Source of the DNA: Chryseobacterium paludis
GTDB taxonomy: Bacteria > Bacteroidota > Bacteroidia > Flavobacteriales > Weeksellaceae
Reading direction: 5' to 3'
DNA length: 64,000 bases
NCBI RefSeq assembly: GCF_025403485.1
Contig: NZ_CP099966.1
Location: forward strand, 4,772,501 to 4,836,500
Shown here piece after piece: positions 1 to 9,900 of the stretch. Positions within the stretch are counted from its first letter, which is position 1, and the number at the start of each line of letters is the position of its first letter. The position numbers were made by a program, and so were the translations under genes. The notes under the pieces are model-generated. The model worked only from the letters and a program-made list of their open reading frames with translations. It searched no databases and was not told the origin of the DNA.

Positions 1-711
1 TTGTTGCTCTAGGCACTGGGCATTACCGATCTGAATATTGGTTACCTCACTCTGTTGCCCATGTTTAAAAATACTTATCTTTCCTCCTGTACAGCACGTT
101 AATTCAGAAATTTCAGTAAGGCAGCTTTTCCCCATTATTTTCACTTTTTCATATGTTTTCTGCCATTTTCCTGAAGGGATATAGGTGCAAGGTAAATATC
201 CTCCAGAAGTTGGTTTTAATTTACATTGTCCAAATGGCTGTACACTAGGATCAAATTGCAGGTCATCTTCTGTAACAGCAAGATAATCGGCTTTACCTTC
301 CGAATCATTCCAGTAGTGTTTTTGGTGGCTGGTTACTTTAAATTTTGGAAATTTAAAACCCTGATTGCATTGAACCAGTCCTTTTTGTACAATAAAATAT
401 TTGCTTTCATGAGAACTCTCTTTCTTTTCATCTTTTTCTAATGTCGTTTTTTCTTGTCCCGGATCATTATAGCGGCTATTCATATGATTAACAAGAAATG
501 GAGAATTGTTTTTTACCCTTTTACTTTCTTCTAACAGGAACTGCGGATCTTGGGGGATGAGAATACTTTTACCGGGAATAGGTTCCTGCATGATATCTTC
601 CTGACGGCAATAAAGATTATGGTAGGTCTTTAATGTTCCTTCATTCTTGATTTTGAATAGTTTTGAAAGCGAACTGAAAGTATCACCTTTCCGGATAACA
701 TAATTTTTCAT
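1..711 (-). CDS. LysM and DUF4280 (PAAR-like) protein, 3' end outside window
   Basis: An open frame starts with ATG at 711 and runs off the left edge, giving about 237 residues. The N-terminus is a LysM module (MKNYVIRKGDTFSSLSK, then a YHNLYC stretch and IPGKSILIPQDPQ). After a charged linker comes a cysteine-containing block beginning VQKGLVQCNQGFKFPKF and including FGQCKLKP, YLPCTYIPSGKW and LTCCTGGKISIFKHGQQ. This cysteine/glycine layout resembles DUF4280, a PAAR-like family. Such proteins are known near contractile injection and toxin loci in Bacteroidetes and may cap or adapt effectors; that role is inferred here. The start codon overlaps the stop of the upstream LysM gene (ATGA), so the two are probably translationally coupled. 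The family call is good, the function uncertain, and the C-terminus is not visible. Confidence 0.75.
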   Translation of the reverse strand, partial: MKNYVIRKGDTFSSLSKLFKIKNEGTLKTYHNLYCRQEDIMQEPIPGKSILIPQDPQFLLEESKRVKNNSPFLVNHMNSRYNDPGQEKTTLEKDEKKESSHESKYFIVQKGLVQCNQGFKFPKFKVTSHQKHYWNDSEGKADYLAVTEDDLQFDPSVQPFGQCKLKPTSGGYLPCTYIPSGKWQKTYEKVKIMGKSCLTEISELTCCTGGKISIFKHGQQSEVTNIQIGNAQCLEQQ

Positions 712-1727
712 ACGATTTGTGTTAGAATTAGATTGTGTTTTTGATATAGTATTCCTTCATGAGAGATCACCATAGTAGATTCTGCTTCAAGTAGGTTTTT
801 ATTTATTTTGTCGGTTTTATACTTTATGCATATTTCTGCATTTAAAGCTTCCTGGGAGTCTCTGTCGGGATCTCTTACTCCTCGTTTTAATTCCTGTAAA
901 CTGTAAGATTCTTGTAAATTTCCTTTAATCATTGTTTCTACAAAATCAGGATGATTATGATCTGTTTCAGTTTTTAATACAAATGGAACGGAAAATGAAT
1001 TTTGGAAGAGATAAAAATTCTCTATCCAGGAATTTTTTCGATGGAACCAATCCATTTTTGGAAATAAGGTTTGAAAAAGAAAAGTGGATTGGAGTTGCTT
1101 AAAAAAATACTTTTCATCACAAATAGATTTTTCAAAAGAATCGATATAAATTTTCGAAGCTTCACCGGTATAAAACTCTTCTAAATCAAAACGTAGGTCT
1201 TTGAACCTCTTAAGAATCTGATCATAATCATGAAATCCTGCTATTTTCCCTGTAGGTGTTAAAATGATGGAAATAGGAGAGATGTTTCGCATACAAGCCA
1301 GAGAAAGATCACTCATTTTATCATCAGGTGATTCCCCATTGGTTTTAAAATCTTGTCGATCAAAATTTACAATCTGATATTCATTAAATTTATCAATCCC
1401 TAGATTTACAATATAATTTATGAAAAAAAACTTTTTAAATGGATCTTCAATGGTTTCCTGAGCAGCATATTTCTTAGAATAAAAGGAATCAAACAATTCT
1501 AAATATGGAAGCTCATTCTTTCTATCACTTTCTTTTTGATTTTCTGTTTTAAAATGAAGTGGGATAAGAAGAAAATCAACATAATTGAGATTGGAAAACC
1601 AGATAACATCCATTTTTTCGCAATGGGTATTATGGAACAGCTTAAGTTCCTCTTCAGTAATGCCTAACCGAAGGGATATAGAGTTGAGTGTATCACCATT
1701 TTGTATTTTGTATTTTAAAAATTCCAT
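708..1727 (-). CDS. LysM-domain protein of unknown function
   Basis: A 339-residue protein without a signal peptide. Residues 5-55 form a LysM module (KYKIQNGDTLNSISLRLGI, then EEELKLFHNTH and a closing FLLIPLHF), which normally binds N-acetylglucosamine polymers or serves as a docking fold. The rest (about residues 70-339) matches nothing I recognise; it is mixed alpha/beta, rich in Phe, Lys and Asp, and has no membrane segment. Its stop overlaps the ATG of the following LysM/DUF4280 gene by four bases. The pairing with a PAAR-like protein suggests a part in loading or delivering an effector, or an adaptor role, rather than housekeeping peptidoglycan work. That is inference from context. Confidence 0.75.
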   Translation of the reverse strand: MEFLKYKIQNGDTLNSISLRLGITEEELKLFHNTHCEKMDVIWFSNLNYVDFLLIPLHFKTENQKESDRKNELPYLELFDSFYSKKYAAQETIEDPFKKFFFINYIVNLGIDKFNEYQIVNFDRQDFKTNGESPDDKMSDLSLACMRNISPISIILTPTGKIAGFHDYDQILKRFKDLRFDLEEFYTGEASKIYIDSFEKSICDEKYFFKQLQSTFLFQTLFPKMDWFHRKNSWIENFYLFQNSFSVPFVLKTETDHNHPDFVETMIKGNLQESYSLQELKRGVRDPDRDSQEALNAEICIKYKTDKINKNLLEAESTMVISHEGILYQKHNLILTQIV

Positions 1728-1920
1728 TTCTTTTGAAAATGAATTCGAATAAATCTATAAAAAAAAATTAAAATGGATTTTTGGATGATTATAATAAGCT
1801 TTTGTATTGCTGCAGAATTATTTCCTTATAAAGATTTATAATACGACAATTTTTGTCGCATTAGAGGGATAACTTTGTAAAAATGAAAGAGATGAGGCTC
1901 ATTATTTTTAATGATTTTTT

Positions 1921-1949
1921 TTTGCTGTGACGTAAAAAGAGTATTTTTG
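1921..1949 (+). promoter_or_regulatory. Bacteroidetes-type promoter of the RHS operon
   Basis: TTTG at 1921-1924 and TATTTTTG at 1942-1949 are separated by 17 bases. This matches the Bacteroidetes sigma-ABfr consensus (TTTG at -33, TAnnTTTG at -7). It leaves a leader of roughly 35 bases before the ATG at 1991. It is the best promoter match in the left half of the window and is the only obvious one for the four closely spaced genes 1991-11200. Confidence 0.75.
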
Positions 1950-1990
1950 CGGAATTATAAAATAAAACTAAAACTCATTAAACATAAGGC

Positions 1991-3520
1991 ATGAAAAAAC
2001 TCTATATGAGTGCACTTTCACTGTGCATCATGGGCGTATCTGCCCAGCAGGTCATTTGGCAAAAGGATATTAAATCCAGTACACAGGATTTCCTGAGCCA
2101 GGTGACAACAACGATAGACCAGCAGTATTTAATTACTGGAAGTGCAATTCAGGCATCTAAAACAGAAGGTGAACAAAATAATGGGTACGATTTTCATTTG
2201 GTGAAACTGAATCAGCAGGGAGATCAGGTTTGGGAGAAATACTTTGCAGGAAATAATCATGATTATCTTTCTTCAACTGTAACAACGCAGGATGGAGGAT
2301 CGCTTATTTCAGGAACCACTTTTTCTGGAAAATCATTAGACAAAAAAGAAGATTCTAAAGGTGGATCAGACATTTGGCTCATTAGAATCAATGAATTTGG
2401 CGATGAATTGTGGCAAAAGACTTTAGGAACGAGTGCTGATGAAGAAGCAAGATCAGTTATCCAAACTACTGATTTAGGTTTCTTTGTAGCAGGTAATGTA
2501 CAAAACTCTGCTAAAGGTTATGGTTCAAAAGATGTCTTGATTATAAAACTTGACAAAAATGGAAAAGAACTGTCACAATCTGTATTTGGTGGAAGAGGAA
2601 ATGACGAAGTTGAAAAGATGATACCAACTCGTGACGGTGGAGCTTTGTTAGGAATCTATTCCAGAAGTAGTGCTGGAGGTTCAAAACAAACTGAAAACTT
2701 TGGTGAAGGTGATTTTTGGATTATAAAACTTTCAAAAGAAGGAAAAGTAGAATGGGAAAAGAACTTTGGAGGAAAAGGAGATGATCATTTGAGAACACTG
2801 GCTCTAACTTCAAATGGATATATCATTGGTGGAGAATCAAGATCTGAAAGATCAGGAAATAAAACTGTAGGAATTGAAGAAGGAACTGATGTTTGGTTAA
2901 TTTCTTTAAATGAAAGAGGTGATGAGCAGTGGCAGAAATCTTACAATTTTAAGAATAGAGATGTTTTAATGGGAATTAGTGTGATTCATTCTGCAGATGA
3001 TAAAACAAAAGGAATTCTATTAGGTGGTTATACCCAGGCGGAGGGAAGAATAGAAGCTGATGATGAGAAATTCTGGATGCTATATCTGGATCAAAACGGA
3101 AATGAACAGTGGAGGAAACATGTGGAAGGGGAATCCAGAAAGAGAGAGGAAAGGTTATCTGATATTAAGCTCAACAGAGATGGCTCAATCATACTTGCAG
3201 GAACAAGTGCAGAAGAATTAGGAAAGGAGAACTGGAAGATTATCAAACTAGGTGACAAACAATTGGATCAGTTAATAGAGAAACAAGATATTAAAATTTA
3301 TCCAAATCCGGTTTCTGATTATGCGTATGTAGAAATTGGTTTTGACTTTAAAGACGCAGATATCACATTATATGATATGGGTGGAAGACAATTACAGAGT
3401 TTGAAAACGAAGAATAAAGTAACGAAGATCAATACTCAGGCATTGATCCAGGGAGCATATTTGATAGTCATCAAAACGGATACTAATAAAACAGCGAATG
3501 CTAAACTGATTAAGAAATAA
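1991..3520 (+). CDS. T9SS type A sorting domain protein with repeated propeller-like blades
   Basis: This 509-residue exported protein starts with a signal peptide (MKKLYMSALSLCIMGVSAQQ). The body repeats a block of about 55-60 residues of the pattern W-x-K-x-aGG-x-x-x-D-x-x-x-S-x-x-x-T-x-DGG-x-x-x-x-G-x-S-x-S, followed by GSDIWLIRIN-like strands, suggesting a beta-propeller. The last 75 residues, starting IKIYPNPVSDYAYVEI and ending AYLIVIKTDTNK plus KLIKK, form a T9SS type A sorting domain. It should therefore pass the inner membrane by Sec and the outer membrane by T9SS, ending on the cell surface or outside. It is first in a four-gene operon; only two bases separate it from the next gene. 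A surface adhesin or anchor role for the RHS proteins behind it is inferred. Confidence 0.85.
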   Translation: MKKLYMSALSLCIMGVSAQQVIWQKDIKSSTQDFLSQVTTTIDQQYLITGSAIQASKTEGEQNNGYDFHLVKLNQQGDQVWEKYFAGNNHDYLSSTVTTQDGGSLISGTTFSGKSLDKKEDSKGGSDIWLIRINEFGDELWQKTLGTSADEEARSVIQTTDLGFFVAGNVQNSAKGYGSKDVLIIKLDKNGKELSQSVFGGRGNDEVEKMIPTRDGGALLGIYSRSSAGGSKQTENFGEGDFWIIKLSKEGKVEWEKNFGGKGDDHLRTLALTSNGYIIGGESRSERSGNKTVGIEEGTDVWLISLNERGDEQWQKSYNFKNRDVLMGISVIHSADDKTKGILLGGYTQAEGRIEADDEKFWMLYLDQNGNEQWRKHVEGESRKREERLSDIKLNRDGSIILAGTSAEELGKENWKIIKLGDKQLDQLIEKQDIKIYPNPVSDYAYVEIGFDFKDADITLYDMGGRQLQSLKTKNKVTKINTQALIQGAYLIVIKTDTNKTANAKLIKK

Positions 3521-3522
3521 CT

Positions 3523-6500
3523 ATGAAAAATTATATAAAAAAAACTTTACCTATCCTATTAAGTTTTTTATCCATTTCTTTTTATGCACAGGATTATAAC
3601 AGTTTGTTCTCTTCAAAAGGGGCAGCAGACGGGACTGATGCTTTTAATATTGTTCCTCCTTCTCCCGAATCATTTTTCAGGACGCAATTTGGAAACCTAA
3701 ACTTTAATGAATTTAAGGGATCCCCAAACATCCAAATCCCAATACATGAACTAAAAAACGGAAGTTTAAAGCTTCCCGTTTCTTTAAATTATTCTAAAGT
3801 AGGGGTGAAGGTGAATGATATTCCTAATAGTGTAGGAATGAACTGGATCTTAGAGACTGGTGGTATCATTACCAGAACCATATATGACCTTACAGATGAG
3901 CTTGCATCACAAAGATTAGTTCTCAGTCAGACGGAGTTAGGTAATTTATCTTCTCAGGCCGGAGCTCAGGATCTGGGAGTTTATTCCCATGATATATCAA
4001 CCTCAATAGATAATGAAATTGATGTATTTAATTATTCAATTCCGGGATATAGTGGAAGCTTTTATTTAGATAAAACCTTCAAACCTGTACTTCTGACTCA
4101 GGATTATAATCTTAAACTTGAAGCTGTAGATAATAACTTTAAAGTAAGTAACGCCTTTACCATTACTACCTATGACGGAACAAAATATACTTTTGGTGGA
4201 GTGGGAGCTACAGAAAAGACATTTGTAAGACTGCAGGGAAATCGCAGTGGGATCACCAGCTTTTATTTAAAAACAATTGAAGATGTTTTGCATAATAAAA
4301 TTGAATTTAATTATAATCAGGCGAATTCAAAAATAATTCCATTAGGTGAACAGGAAACAGGACAGTTGGAGTCCTCAGCCACAGCCTCAGGAACAATAGA
4401 TGTAGCACCATCTGGCGCAGGCATTGGGACTTCTGGTAAAGTACTTAATGTAGTTGAAGCTAAATTTCTTGATAAAATTACTGCTGGAGATGAAATTATC
4501 CAATTCAATTACATTATAGAAACAAACAGTCCTTTTCAAAAGTTGGGGAACATAGTTATTTCTCAAAAAGGGGTTAATATCAAGAAAATGTCCTTCGATT
4601 ATCTTAATAGCGCTGGGGCAACAGTCAGTGAAAAAAGATTTTTCCTGACATCTGTTAAAGAATATGCCATCCATAGCAATGTAGATACTTTTGTCAATGA
4701 GTATACTTTAGACTATAATAATGCATTAGATCTTCCTAAAAGACTATCCAGAAGTGTTGATTATCTTGGATACTTTAATGGTAAAAATAATACAGCATTA
4801 TTACCTAATCTGAAATTATTTGGAGAGCAGTATGCCCTTTTTAATATGAATGGTAATTATGCAGACCGCAGAGTTAACTTTGGTTATGCGCAATTTGGAA
4901 CCCTGAAATCTATTACTTATCCTACAAAAGGAAAGACGATGTTCGAATATGAGTCAATAGAGGCTAAAATTCCCATCAATTATATTGGTGATTGTGTCAT
5001 TGGAAATACAAATTATTTAAATCTTCCTTTGGTTTTCGAACAAGATTGGCTCCCATTAACCAATGAATCAACATTTACCCACCATGTTTCAACGATAGAT
5101 GGAAATAGTGTCAATGCTCAAATTACTTTGATGCTTCATTCTGACAAGGAAATAAATCAACCCAACAAAGCAAATGCATTATTTGAAATTACAGATCTGG
5201 CAACCAATCAAGTGGTCTTTAGTAAAACGATCACTGTAATAAAAATGATCCAGGATATAACCAATACATATACTTTCACATTAGCCAATAACAAATCTTA
5301 CAAATTCAATTTTAAAGTAAAAGATATTTGTTATGAATGTAACGGAAATGCACATATAGAATATCCGAATGTCTGGCAAAGAGTAGAAGACTCTAATATC
5401 AGGCTAAAAAGACAGTATGATGTTTCTGAGACCGGAACGATCAATATTAAAAGACTGTATTATACAAATTATCAAAATATTAATAATTTTGATGTTCTTA
5501 GTGCGCCTTTACATCCTGGATTTAAGTCCTATGTATATAATCAGGTACAAGGGACTACTACATTACCGCCGCCAAATGACTGTGCTACTTGTTTTTCTAC
5601 CATGTATGAAACGCTTTTTCATTCAGATATTCAAAGCACAAGAATGGGTTCGGTTTTACAGGATGGAGAAGAGACTTATATTGATCTTAATGATCCTGTA
5701 TATCCCTTGGTTACAATTAGCTATGGGGGAGATAACTTTGAAAAAGGAGGAGAAGAAAAGATATTTGATATGAAGGCTTATACAGTTCTTAATACTATTC
5801 CTTTCAGGTTGCCAAATGTAAGCGGAATGGCTAACAGTCAAATAGATAATTCAAGCATTTTAAATTTATTATCCGGGTCAGCTGAAAATACCCTGTATAA
5901 GCAGTTACCATTAGGTAATATTCAGGGGAAATTAATTTCACACCGTATATTTAATAATAAAAACGGGACTTTATTTGTAAAGAACAGTGTTAAAAATGAT
6001 TACACTGCAACAATGGGAAATACGGTTTATAGTGTTGCCGGTATTCAGCTTTATCCATATGTAACCCTGCCTCCAGGAGTAAATGCGTCTACCTCATTAG
6101 ATAATATGTACATTGGAGCTTATAGATTTCCAACGTATTCTTCTTTCCTGAATTCAAGTAAAACTACAGAATATTTAGAAGATGTGCCTCTGAATGTTAC
6201 AGATGATACTTCTTATAAAAAATTGATTACAACTACAAATTACGTATATGACAGTTTAGATAAGCAGCTTTCAAAAAGCACCACGCAGACCACTGATGGT
6301 AGTGTTCAGGAAACAACTTATTTGTATGCACGTGAAAAAAGCAATCAAAAGTTGATTGATGCCAATATGATTGGTATTCCTTTAGAAACTATAGCAGTTC
6401 AAAAGCAAAATACAGGAGATTCCGGAAAAGTAGTTTCCAGATCAGAAACAAAGTATGATGCCCTTAATAGTTGGCTTCCAAGTTCTGTACTGTCCTACGA

Positions 6501-6987
6501 TATGTTAAATAGTACGCCTTCCACAGAAATTACTTATGACTGGTACGATGGAAAAGGACATATCATGCAGTATACTCCAAAAAATGGAATTCCGGTTACT
6601 ATAATCTGGGGATATGGTAGTACCCAGCCTATTGCTAAAATAGAGGGAATTGCCTATAGAGATCTACTTAGTATTGCTCAGGCTAATGTTACACAGATTA
6701 TGACGGCTTCAGATTCAGATCTAATTAATTCGGCTACTGAACCTGCACTGATAACCGCATTGGATAATTTCAGAAAGAACGCTGATTTGTCAGCTTATCA
6801 AATTACAACCTATACGTATGATCCATTGATCGGAGTTACCAGTATCACTCCACCTTCGGGAATCAGAGAAGTCTATATCTATGACACAGCCAATCGATTA
6901 AAAGAAATCCGTCAACAGGAAAAAGACAGTTCTGGAAATATGGTATATAAGGTGGTTAAAGAGTTCAAATACAATTATAAAAACTAA
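3523..6987 (+). CDS. Large secreted YD/RHS-like protein
   Basis: A 1154-residue protein with a signal peptide (MKNYIKKTLPILLSFLSISF, cleaved near YAQD). It is rich in Tyr, Asn, Thr and Asp. The N-terminal part has a conserved-looking module (LKLPVSLNYSKVGVKVNDIP, then GMNWILETGGIITRTI) that I associate with the partners of DUF6443 proteins in Flavobacteriia. The C-terminal third carries YD-repeat elements such as TNYVYDSLDKQLSKST, TTYLYAREKSNQ, ITYDWYDGKGHI and YIYDTANRLKEIRQ. There is no RHS core and no toxin tip. It sits two bases after the T9SS gene and six bases before the RHS gene. I infer that it forms part of a shared extracellular or periplasmic shell with the RHS protein, comparable to the B/C split of Tc toxins, but this is untested. 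Confidence 0.75.
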   Translation: MKNYIKKTLPILLSFLSISFYAQDYNSLFSSKGAADGTDAFNIVPPSPESFFRTQFGNLNFNEFKGSPNIQIPIHELKNGSLKLPVSLNYSKVGVKVNDIPNSVGMNWILETGGIITRTIYDLTDELASQRLVLSQTELGNLSSQAGAQDLGVYSHDISTSIDNEIDVFNYSIPGYSGSFYLDKTFKPVLLTQDYNLKLEAVDNNFKVSNAFTITTYDGTKYTFGGVGATEKTFVRLQGNRSGITSFYLKTIEDVLHNKIEFNYNQANSKIIPLGEQETGQLESSATASGTIDVAPSGAGIGTSGKVLNVVEAKFLDKITAGDEIIQFNYIIETNSPFQKLGNIVISQKGVNIKKMSFDYLNSAGATVSEKRFFLTSVKEYAIHSNVDTFVNEYTLDYNNALDLPKRLSRSVDYLGYFNGKNNTALLPNLKLFGEQYALFNMNGNYADRRVNFGYAQFGTLKSITYPTKGKTMFEYESIEAKIPINYIGDCVIGNTNYLNLPLVFEQDWLPLTNESTFTHHVSTIDGNSVNAQITLMLHSDKEINQPNKANALFEITDLATNQVVFSKTITVIKMIQDITNTYTFTLANNKSYKFNFKVKDICYECNGNAHIEYPNVWQRVEDSNIRLKRQYDVSETGTINIKRLYYTNYQNINNFDVLSAPLHPGFKSYVYNQVQGTTTLPPPNDCATCFSTMYETLFHSDIQSTRMGSVLQDGEETYIDLNDPVYPLVTISYGGDNFEKGGEEKIFDMKAYTVLNTIPFRLPNVSGMANSQIDNSSILNLLSGSAENTLYKQLPLGNIQGKLISHRIFNNKNGTLFVKNSVKNDYTATMGNTVYSVAGIQLYPYVTLPPGVNASTSLDNMYIGAYRFPTYSSFLNSSKTTEYLEDVPLNVTDDTSYKKLITTTNYVYDSLDKQLSKSTTQTTDGSVQETTYLYAREKSNQKLIDANMIGIPLETIAVQKQNTGDSGKVVSRSETKYDALNSWLPSSVLSYDMLNSTPSTEITYDWYDGKGHIMQYTPKNGIPVTIIWGYGSTQPIAKIEGIAYRDLLSIAQANVTQIMTASDSDLINSATEPALITALDNFRKNADLSAYQITTYTYDPLIGVTSITPPSGIREVYIYDTANRLKEIRQQEKDSSGNMVYKVVKEFKYNYKN

Positions 6988-6993
6988 GACACG

Positions 6994-9900
6994 ATGAAAA
7001 AAATACTCATTCCAATAGGAGCTTTGCTAATGAGTGGACTGGTCCATGCGCAGCTTTCTCCTACAGAAAACTATATATATTCAAAAACCTATCTGGATTA
7101 TAACGGAACTCAGCCCTCAAAATTTTCAGAAACTGTTCAGTATTTTGATGGATTGGGAAGACCTAAACAGGTAGTTAATATCAAAGCATCTCCGACGGGA
7201 AAAGATTTAGTAACCCCTATTTTATATGATGGTTTTGGAAGACAGACCAGAGATTATCTTCCTGTTCCTCAGCAGTCAACTACTGGCGGAGCCATATACA
7301 GTCAGACTCCAGGTTTGATTGATTTCCCTGTAGGTGATCCTTCCGGAATGTATCCGGGAGAAAAGGCTTTTTCTGAGAAAAAGCTTGAAGAGTCGCCTTT
7401 AGACCGACTACTGGAACAAAAACAGGTTGGAACTGCATGGAATGATAAACCTGTCAGATTTGAATATGGCACAAATGTGGCATCAGAGGTTAAAAAGTAT
7501 GTAACCGTAACAACCCCAGCCAATGGTACTACATCTTCAGCAATAGGCTCAACTACGGCTACCTATGGTGCTAATCAATTATACAAAACTACGGTTACTG
7601 ATGAAGATGGAAACAAAACCATAGAGTTCAAAAATGGAAAAGGACAGGTTTTATTAGTGAGGAAAGTAATTAATGCTAGTGAAAGTGCAGACACATATTA
7701 TGTTTATAATGAATATAATCAATTGGCTTTTGTCATTCCCCCAAAAGCATCTGTAGTTGCTAATGTAAATACTGTATTAGGTAGTCTATGCTATATTTAC
7801 AGGTATGACGGAAGAAATAGGCTTGCGCTTAAAAAATTGCCTGGAAAAACCTGGGAATATATGGTGTATGATAAACAGGACAGGGTTATCATGACTCAGG
7901 ATGCTGTAATGGGAGCCAATAAACAGTGGCTTTTCACCAAGTATGACCAGTTCGGAAGGCCAGCTTATACCGGAATATATACCTCAACACAAGCTTATGG
8001 GCTTGTAGGAAGAGAAGTGGAACAGACAAAGGCAGATGCAGCAGGCAGTAACAATGTAGCTAGAACCGCTTCTGTAGGATTTAATGTTGGTGGACGTGGG
8101 GTATATTATGACAACACCGCTTCTACAAGCTATCCTAATTCCATTACTTCGCTTTTAAGTATTAATTATTACGATACCTATCCTGTATATGGATTTAATC
8201 CAACATTTCCGACCAATATTTTAGGAATCCCTGTAATGACAGATAATTCGACAGGAAACTCTGTAAGTACAAAAAGTCTTCCTGTGATGAGTATGGTAAG
8301 AAATATCGAAGATACTAACTGGACCAGCAATTATACCTACTATGATAACAAAGGAAGAGCCATAGGAACTCATTCTGTTAATCACTTAGGTGGGTACACA
8401 AGAACAGAAACTGAACTGGATTTTGCCGGGATAGCTAAGAGAACTAATACAACGCACCTAAGAAAGCTTGGTGAAATAGGGGTCAGCATACAGGAGCGTT
8501 TTGTTTATGATGCTCAAAACAGGTTAAAGCAACATTACCATCAGGTGAATAGCGGAGCTGAAGAGCTTCTGACAGATAATTCTTACAATGAGCTATCACA
8601 GCTGAATAACAAAAAAGTAGGAAACAATCTTCAAAGTATAGATTATAGCTACAACATAAGAGGCTGGTTGACCGATATCAATAAAAACCAGATGTCGGTA
8701 GCCAATCTGGAAGGGAAACTGTTTTCTTATAAAATTAAATACAACCAGAAAGAAGGGGTTACCAACCCTGATTCGGTATTGTTTCCCGGTAAAAATGTTG
8801 AGGCTAAATACAATGGAAACATTGCCGAAGTAGATTGGAGAGCCGTGGAAGCAATTGGAGCTAATCCGTCACTTACACCCAAAAGATATGGTTATGTTTA
8901 TGATAAGCTAAACCGACTAACGGCAGGTTATTATCAAAATCCAAATAACCCCAACAGTAAAGAAAATACAGAATCTTTAACCTATGATTTGAATGGAAAC
9001 ATTACCAATCTTTACAGAACCTCTGTATTGCAAGGGACAATCGCCACAAAAATTGATGATTTAGAATATACTTATCTAGGAAATCAGGCAATATCAATTA
9101 AAGACAACAGTGGTAACAGTACCGGTTATGAGGGTACTGCTGGTCTTCCGATCACTTATGATCTAAATGGTAATATGCAAACGATGGCTGATAAATCTAT
9201 TTCAGGCATTGCATACAACCATTTAAATTTACCTGATCAACTGGCAATAGATAAAGGGACACAAGTTGCCGAAATTTCCACCAAATACAGTGCTAACGGA
9301 ATGAAGTTGAGGAAAGAAAACTATACCTCTTCTTCAGGAGTTGCAGGGACAACATGGTCAAAAGTAGTTACAGATTATCTTGATGGATTCCAGTATGTGA
9401 ATCAAACCAGCTCAGGAGGAGGTAGTGGTGGTGGAAGTACCGAGATGATGATGGATAAACTTGAAACATCAAGAGCTTTGGAAATGGAAGCTTATTCTGT
9501 AGAACCAGTAAGTGCTATGGTTGGTTTAGAATCAAAGAATCCTGAGCTTCAGTTTTTCCCAACAGCAGAAGGATTTTATGATTATACAAAAGATCAGTAT
9601 ATTTACCAGTATAAAGATCATTTAGGAAATGTAAGAATAAGTTTCGGAAGAAACAGCGCAGGTGCTCTTGAGATTACAGATGCTAATGATTATTACCCAT
9701 TTGGGATGAATCATTTAAAAACAGGAAATTCTTTCTTTAGTCCGAGTGCTTATAAAAACTATAAGTACAATGGCAAGGAGCTACAAGAGACGAGTATGTA
9801 TGATTATGGAGCAAGGATGTACATGGCGGACATTGGTAGATGGGGTGTGGTAGATCCGCTAGCAGAAATATACCCTTCAACAAGTCCATTTAATTACTGT

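Noticed and set aside
226-441. Plus-strand frame of 71 codons near the left edge
   Set aside because: It is the shadow of the LysM/DUF4280 gene on the minus strand, whose LysM and cysteine motifs are convincing.
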